Positions 57,766 to 64,000 of a DNA stretch of 64,000 bases are shown here, in pieces. Position numbers and translations under genes: made by a program. Every line of letters begins with the position of its first letter. Position 1 is the stretch's first letter. Below the pieces are notes generated by a model. It saw only the letters and a program-made list of their open reading frames with translations, was not told the DNA's origin and searched no databases. The DNA is from Volvox africanus (Eukaryota > Chlorophyta > Chlorophyceae > Chlamydomonadales > Volvocaceae), in contig BSDZ01000017.1 in NCBI GenBank assembly GCA_030268105.1, forward strand, positions 2,088,001 through 2,152,000, written 5' to 3'.

Positions 57766-59791
57766 CTAAACCGGTTGAGTTTCCATGGCAGCAGCCGAAG
57801 CCGCCCTGCGGTACTTGGCAAGTTCCTTGTGGTTGTCAAGACAGGCCCTGCGCCAGTCACACAGTTCCTCATATAGCGCCTCCGCACGAGCCTTGGCCTC
57901 TGCGAGTTGCTCTGCGAGCCGCGCAGCTTGGCGGCTGCTGAAAAGCAGTGCTGCATGAGCGCGATCCGTGCGCTGGCGCTCTGCGACAACCAGAGGAGAG
58001 CTGTCGGGTTCTGTCGACCTATTCACAGGGGACAGCTTATTCACACGGAAGGCTTCAACTGCAGCCTCAGCGGTTGGAACCACCGAGAACAGTAAATTGC
58101 AAAGGTCCGGTGCTGCCCACGACGGCGTGCAGCCCTGCGGATCGGTCAGCTGTTGCGGCTGATCTGGGGGGAAGAGGGACCCCGTTAAGAAAGCTGGTGC
58201 CCCTTGCACGTCGTCGGACAAAGTGCGAGCAAAAGGCAAGGTTTCATACGCGTGCGCGCGAGGCGGCGTATCCAGGCGCAACAGAGAAGAGTTATGAAGC
58301 ATTTCCCCCAGGACTGAACTGCCAACACCGTCCGCTTGGTTGGACGGCCAGGCGTTGACGCAGCCGTGGCTGGATCGTCCAAAAACGTCGCTCCCTTGTA
58401 AGGTAAGCTTTCCTTTCGCACGCTGTAACTGTACGAGCAATCCGGGTGGTTCCTCTTCTTGGATAACGTCTGGCTGTGCACGATTCCGCCCACGTTCTGT
58501 TTGGAGACGCTGTAACTCCGCGCGCAGCGCAAACAGCTGTTCATCTCGCTCTTGCACTTGCTGTCTTAACCGTTGATTCTCTGCACACTGGTCTTGTAAC
58601 TTCTGCTCCAAGCGCTCAGCATGGCAATCGGTAATCTTCGGTTCCGTGTTCAAATACGAAGCGAAGGCTCCCATTATTGTGGTCGCTGACAGTGCTGACT
58701 CAGCTACGTGTTGATCACTGCCAGCTGAGCTGAGAAAGCAATTCTGCCGCAACGCAGGCTCTGGCGCCGAGTGCCTGGCAAAGACGGCCAGTCCATCGTT
58801 TTCAAAACTACATGAGCGCCGTGCCAGATTGCTGTTCTCAGAGTAATTCTCAGGACGCAATGAAGCAGAAGCCTGTCCACATGAATAACCGCGCCCAATA
58901 GGCAGATTGCCAAGGGGACTGTAGGAAATGGCAAGGTCACCAGCGCCATTCGGTGTGGCCGGTTCCCCAAGAAAAGATGACGAAATACGCGACCTGTGAA
59001 GTAATATTAAACGATGGTTAGCGATAACGCAGGAATGAAGAACTCGCAGTAGACATTCGCACCAAGCATAGCGGTGGATGACTAACAAGTTCATCGCCAA
59101 CCAAGGTACAGAAATGGAGCTAGTAACTAAAGATGACGTGTTTTCCAATATGGACAGGGATACCCCGACGGACTGAGTCACCGGCTGGGCGAAATCGAAG
59201 GCACGCTCTTTTCTTTGTCATGCAAGTATTTACCTGACACATTCAGCGCTCTCAAGAACTTCAAAAATGTCTACCAGGGAGCTCGGATCGGCACAATCGT
59301 GCCCAAGGGACGACTTGCTAAGCAGGATTTCAACATTCCTGCGCCCAGTCGACACGTCTTCAGATAACGTGCCAATTGTGATGGATAATATTTCATACAT
59401 ACATACATACATACGCGATAAGCCAACCCCAGGTAGGGAGCGCACAGACCAGCGTTCACAGGCAACCCACCCTCGATTGGGACACTGCAGCGACGCGTAT
59501 TCAGCATCTGGTGTGCTTCGGGTGCCGCTGTAGCCTGTATGTTTGGCACTCACGGGCATTTAACAGGGGGTCGAAGCGGAAGGGCTGGTGAAGAAACCTA
59601 GACGACTTGGCGTTTTGAAGGTGGACCGTATTGTGCCTAAATGTCAAACTGCTCTTTACCGCGATGTGTGGATGGGCAAAGATGAAAATGTAGTAATGGC
59701 AACATGTGGAATCGGAAAGTGCGTCGTCTGATTCGATCCGTATAATCACGGCATCAACTTCCATAGTATCCGAATGAATAATTGTATTCAT
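57766..59791 (-). CDS. Coiled-coil protein, unknown function
   Basis: Not recognised. Three exons, 59554-59791, 59234-59357 and 57766-58993, keep frame and give 529 residues, starting MNTIIHSDTMEVDAVIIR. Residues ~25-75 look folded (CCHYYIFIFAHPHIAV, LQNAKSSRFLHQPFRFDPLL), followed by VEILLSKSSLGHD and VDIFEVLESAECVRS. The middle has a strong coiled coil at about 255-300 (AERLEQKLQDQCAENQRLRQ and on to LRAELQRLQTER), with heptad spacing of Leu. A second helix near the C terminus (RQAARLAEQLAEAKARAEAL) precedes the end at METQPV. No membrane segment or signal peptide. The exon 1-2 acceptor (AAG) is a weak choice fixed by phase. It could be a ciliary or cytoskeletal protein, but nothing in the sequence proves this. 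Confidence 0.6.
59391..59415. repeat. CATA tetranucleotide repeat
   Basis: Six or so copies of CATA in the first intron of the coiled-coil gene. Confidence 0.9.
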
Positions 59792-59797
59792 ACGTGT

Positions 59798-59802
59798 TTA
59801 CA
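59798..59802 (-). terminator. Candidate TGTAA poly(A) signal, PIG-Q
   Basis: TGTAA on the minus strand 273 bases past the PIG-Q stop and only 7 bases before the ATG of the next minus-strand gene, so the PIG-Q 3' UTR would overlap that gene's 5' region. Confidence 0.35.
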
Positions 59803-60074
59803 AAACATTTTAAGATAAATGATATGGCCTAATGTCATGCTGAAGATGCTCGTCGCGTAGCAACCCTACTGAGCATCCCTGTAACTACTTACGCTGGGAT
59901 CCACAATTCGGCCGCCCTTCCAAACTATGCCACACGTATTCCCATTATCGTTCCGCGTTCATGACCATGGATTCAGCCCTCCAGTTCATCATACCCGGGT
60001 TGCGTATCCCTGCGTATCCTAACGGTTGTCACTGAACCATATCCCGGGCCCCATCACAGGGTCCCCAACGCTAC

Positions 60075-63000
60075 TCAGCCCCTTCTTCCGTCCCTCTCCC
60101 GTTCCTGAATCGGTTGGACCTGACGGCGTTGCAGTCCGCGAAGCAACCACGCGCCCGTCAAACTTCTCCAGCTCAGGGGTAGCGGCTCCACCACGAACAT
60201 TAATCCTGATTTGCTACTGGAAGGGTCGCAGCGCACCTCCGAGCCCGCCGTATCGCTTTTGCCAGTGCCAGGGCAGGATCCCATAACCTGCCTTGCCCGT
60301 GTCCTCTCGTGGATGCTGTGAACCATCACTTCAGGTCCTGCGGACAGGGCCACCAACTCGATAGCCTCCAATCCTTTCCAAGACACGAATTGTTTTCGGC
60401 ACATGTCTCGAGACGTAATCATAAATGGAAAGATTTTATATCGGGAGACACCGAAACGGAGCCGCGACAGTCACCCTTCCTGTGCCCTCTATCCGACTGC
60501 AAGACCGCCCCAGGTCCTCCACGTACCCTTTCTCGCCCACGATCACACACACGCACATCCAACTTTCGACTGCCCCCAAACAAAATAAATATACAGCCTA
60601 TCCCATACCATACGCCACTGCCCTCTGCCCACCAGCTGGGGACCTTCCTATATGCCCTGTGTCAAATTAAGCTGGTGATTGCATAGCGGCACTAGAGACA
60701 AACGAGGTAAGCCATGCATCGCCGTACACTGGTACGTACGCACCTGAGAAGTCTAGCGGCCGCAAAGCCCGCCACGTCAGCGCCAGGAGCACGTTGTCCC
60801 GCAGCAGTCCCACAGCCAGCACCAGGCCGTACCGCGCCGCTGCGGGCACGCCCCACGCCGCCAGCGCCAGTAGGTGCCAAGCTGCTGTCGTGGGCAGCAG
60901 CGCCAGCAAGGGCACGAGCAGCAGCACTCCAACAATAAGTTGCTCCACCACCACCTCGTCGTCCGACTGGGGGGAGATGAGGGGAAATAATAAGCGGTAG
61001 TGAGAAGAAGGGCCCGCAGGAGAATGACACACTCACAACTCAAGTTGCGAATTGTGTGGAAAATGTTAGAAGTTGCTGAGAGGGAGTCTGAGTATCTTTG
61101 TTCTTGTTGCCAAATGCTGAAAGGAACGGGGACCCGGGATTGCCCACCTTGGGTCAAAAGCGTCAATTTGCAAGCACCATTTTGCGAGCCGCAGTGTGCA
61201 CAACAGAGAAAACGTTGAGCTACCGACATGGCTTTTGGAGAAATGCCAAACATGTCGAAACTGCACGCGGACAAGGACAATGTGTGATTGGCAGATGACT
61301 TTCCATTCGCCGTACGCGTCTGCTCTCTAGCCCCACAGTTTTGGGCGATGCCAGCGCACAGCTTCTCCCACCGTGCAATTCCTTGTCAAGTTGCGGTCTC
61401 AAGTTTCACTCACCCCGGGGTCCGGCGCCAATCCCAACAGACTCTCCAACCGGCTGATCGGCATGAGGGGGCCCTGCACCGCCTGACCCCCGGATGCAGC
61501 AAGGCTACCTCGCAACGTGAGCAGCCCGCTAAGCGGGTCAACACGCAGCTTGTGCGCCATGACCCCATGGGCCCGCTGAACAGCGGCCTTAGCTGCGGAA
61601 ACCGCAACCGATGGCTGCTGCTGCTGCTGCTGCTGCTCCTCCACCTCCTCTTCCTCATTTGGGTGTCGGTTTGCGGTGACACGAGCCTGCGGGTTCTGTT
61701 GCGTCCGGATGTGGTGGTGTCCGTCGGCGGGGTCATGGAACATCGCTTCACTTGCCTCCCCCTTCGATACACACGAGCCTTCAAGTCTTCCACCTCTAGT
61801 TTCTACTTTGCCAGCTTCTAAAGGAACCGGTGCTGGAGATGGTGGCGCCACAGTCTTGCGGCCGCGGCGTCGGCCAGTGCGCTGCTTACCACGCATGAGC
61901 CTCCAGGCGGTTCTGAGCCATGCCAATTGGCGACGTATCAGTGTACCGCTGAGGACTGCCTGCAGAGTGATTAGCGATGAGGCCACCAGCAGCAGGTCGT
62001 GCAATATTGCCAAGAAGGCCCCTAAACCTGCGTCGGGGCGTAAAGGCGAGGCGAAAAGGTGCCCCTCTCAAGGGGGCCTTTCGTTGACCCTGGCAAAATA
62101 GAACCGCCGCTCCAGGCAGCTGTGGTACAGCCGGGGCTGGAGTAGTAGCCAAACGGCCGTTGGGATAGGTATGCGGTGCTGTCTTGTCGATCACACACAC
62201 ACCGCCCATCTTGTAATGAACGACAGTCGCCCCTCGCAACCCCGAAACAATCGCGCGAAGTCCCACAATTTCCTTTCTTTTCCTTTCCAATGAGAAAGGG
62301 TGAAGTCCACCTATTCTCTTAACCTGACCCACAAACAACCTACGCATACTTTGGACGAATGGCGTACCCGTTTCCCCCTGTCTCCACCCCATTTGGAATC
62401 GCTGGGCCGGTCCCAGGCCTCAACCTCACCTCCCACGGCACTGCCCGTTGCCAGCAGCCCTAAGACCGCCGCCCCGCACCGCGGCCAGCCCCACCTCCCT
62501 GCAGCAGCGGATAACCGGAGGATGAAGTGCGCCACCGTACCCAGCAACGCACACAGCTCAGCATGCAGCTTCACTCCCGCGGGAGTGGCCGTCATCAGCC
62601 TGGAGCAGGGGACAGGCAGGGACAGGCCTGGGATGAGGCCCTCGCGTAAAGTCACACACGTCAGTATTCACCAGCCGCCTGACAGTGGGATGGGAGCAGC
62701 AACCCCTACTGAATCAGAGATGACGCAACTCACAGATGACTTAACTGAGACGGCAGTTAAATTCGATGACGGAGAGTGGGACCAGACACAGAATCAGAGT
62801 TCTGAACGGGACATGCCGCCACGGCAGCCTATCAGCTCCTGACCATGTGCAGAGTGGAAAATGTGGGAGCAGGGGACGGCGGGCCCCGGTGCGGCCCCTT
62901 CGCCTCACCAGTCGTACTGCTCCCGCAGTAGGCGCTCCGTACTGGCCGTCACCTGCTCCGCTGCTGACATCAGCACTTTCCGCCGCCGCCACACCGCCAC

Positions 63001-64000
63001 CGCTACGATCGGGCCTAGCAGTAGCTGCATCAGAAGCGACAACACTTGAATATGCACAGCCAATGCTGTCTGGCCCCGGTGAAGTAGCGAAGGCTGCGGA
63101 GAAGAAGTCAAACCATTCGTGGCACCGCTCACAGTGTTGCCGGTAACCGTAGGGGTTCGGTGTCCACCACCGCCGCCCTTCCCAACCGCTGCAACCCTTT
63201 TAACGTCTTCCGCGTCACGTTTCTTCGCATGGCTCCTTGGACGCCTCAGCTGGGGCCGAAGGCTGGAAGCAGCGGAGGCCGTCATGACCTCGTGTGGGCC
63301 CTTAGGTGACCGCCAAGCTGCCTCAGCTGCTGCAACTGCCTGATGGTTGGTAGTACGATGCTCGGGAGATTCCCCGCTGCAGCGGCGCCCGGTAAGGATC
63401 CACGGGTCTGCGGCAGGGACATTCCAAGGTCCAAGATGTCTACCGTACATGTCGTATAGTGCACCGATGCACGCCACGATGTGTTGGGCGTGTGTGACTG
63501 CGTTCCGGAGGTAGTTGCAGGGACCAGGGGTAAGGGCCGTAGGGGAAGATGAAAAAAATCTCAATGACACGAAGAACCAGGCCGGGTCGAGGAAAGATAA
63601 CATGCAAGGATAATATGTTTTTGTTGATAAGTTGACTTGAGAACACGCAAGACCGCTGTGAAGAAGGAGATACTGCGCGGGAGCTTCTGTTGAGGCTTCG
63701 ATGGGATACACGCCAGAGGGTCCCTCAGCGGGGAAACGGTGAACAATACCGAAGAGAGAGAGAGCACGTGGAGCGAGGGATATAAAACACACTTGTGAAG
63801 GTGCCGCAAGGGCCGTATAACTCGAGAGCATACACAGCCAGGCGTAAGCCAAATGTAAGCCCGTTCATGCATTCAACAGGGACACTCCAGGGGTGGAAAC
63901 CGTAAGGTTGCGCTCTCCGCAGCCAAGGTCCCTTGGCTGGTCAGTACAGCACCGGCTGGTGGTGGTCATGTACCCTCGGGGGAAGGGGGTGCGGAAGCGG
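60075..64000 (-). CDS. PIGQ: GPI-GlcNAc transferase subunit GPI1/PIG-Q, 5' partial
   Basis: Membrane subunit of the ER complex that makes GlcNAc-phosphatidylinositol, the first step of GPI-anchor synthesis. Supported exons: 62909 to ~63350 or beyond, 62430-62599, 61414-62027, 60744-60966, 60075-60205; all junctions keep frame (QYD-W, AVG-G, DFS-G). Seen: LLREQYDW/LMTATPAGVKLHAELCALLG (split by an intron, the family's W-L-M-x-x-P-x-G-x-K-L block), AFLAILHDLLLVASSLITL, RTAWRLMRGKQRTG, LRVDPLSGLLTLRG, DDEVVVEQLIVGVLLLVPLL, ALLPTTAAWHLLALAAWG and the C-terminal PLPLSWRSLTGAWLLRGL. Multiple membrane segments are evident. A long polar insert with a seven-Gln run after EEEEVEE sits between membrane blocks. 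The minus-strand frame is open through ~63850; the N terminus and start codon are not resolved and probably extend past the window. Confidence 0.85.

Overview
The window reads as nuclear DNA of a green alga of the Chlamydomonadales, most likely a volvocine. The evidence is: intron-rich genes with short GT-AG introns; TGTAA motifs downstream of several stop codons, the polyadenylation signal of that group; a divergent H3/H4 histone pair whose messages both end in a 6+4+6 palindrome; an H3 that is one residue short at the TPATGG turn; TTTTAGGG-type telomere-like units in an intron; and an IQCH-type ciliary gene beside plant-type genes such as Alfin-like and organellar GyrB. By eye the base composition is only moderately GC-rich. 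Species cannot be fixed from the sequence.

Layout. 1-15320 (+): an ABCA-type full transporter of about 25 exons, 5' end outside the window. 15827-16789: divergent H3 (-) and H4 (+). 17388-19465 (-): CREG-like secreted protein. 19990-27713 (+): complete DNA gyrase B with an organelle-targeting-like leader. 29202-31373 (-): Cys-type glutathione peroxidase with a 13-nt microexon. 31607-33633 (-): single-pass membrane protein of unknown function. 34842-36089 (+): exosome subunit RRP43. 37566-45661 (-): IQCH-like protein with an IQ motif and an ATP-grasp-like C-terminal half. 46249-51378 (+): transcription elongation factor IWS1/Spn1. 52822-54700 (-): Alfin-like PHD protein. 57766-59791 (-): coiled-coil protein of unknown function. 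60075-64000 (-): GPI1/PIG-Q, 5' partial. The ORFs that matter are exons, so I rebuilt gene models by hand from homology and splice phase. The closed models (GyrB, IWS1, Alfin, IQCH, GPX from its second exon, RRP43, coiled-coil gene) keep one frame through every junction.

This is ordinary, compact eukaryotic gene space. The genes serve unrelated housekeeping roles (lipid transport, chromatin, organelle DNA topology, redox, RNA decay, elongation, GPI anchors, cilia) and no functional cluster or operon is implied. Several pairs are divergent and share promoters (H3/H4, CREG/GyrB, IQCH/IWS1). Repeats are almost all in introns. I found no transposon with recognisable proteins, no CRISPR array, no rRNA and no convincing tRNA. 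I did not find a new multi-gene system. The most notable points are the GPX microexon, apparent GC-AG introns, a PHD finger with Cys in place of its His ligand, telomere-like and hairpin DNA in introns, and two genes I could not assign to any family.
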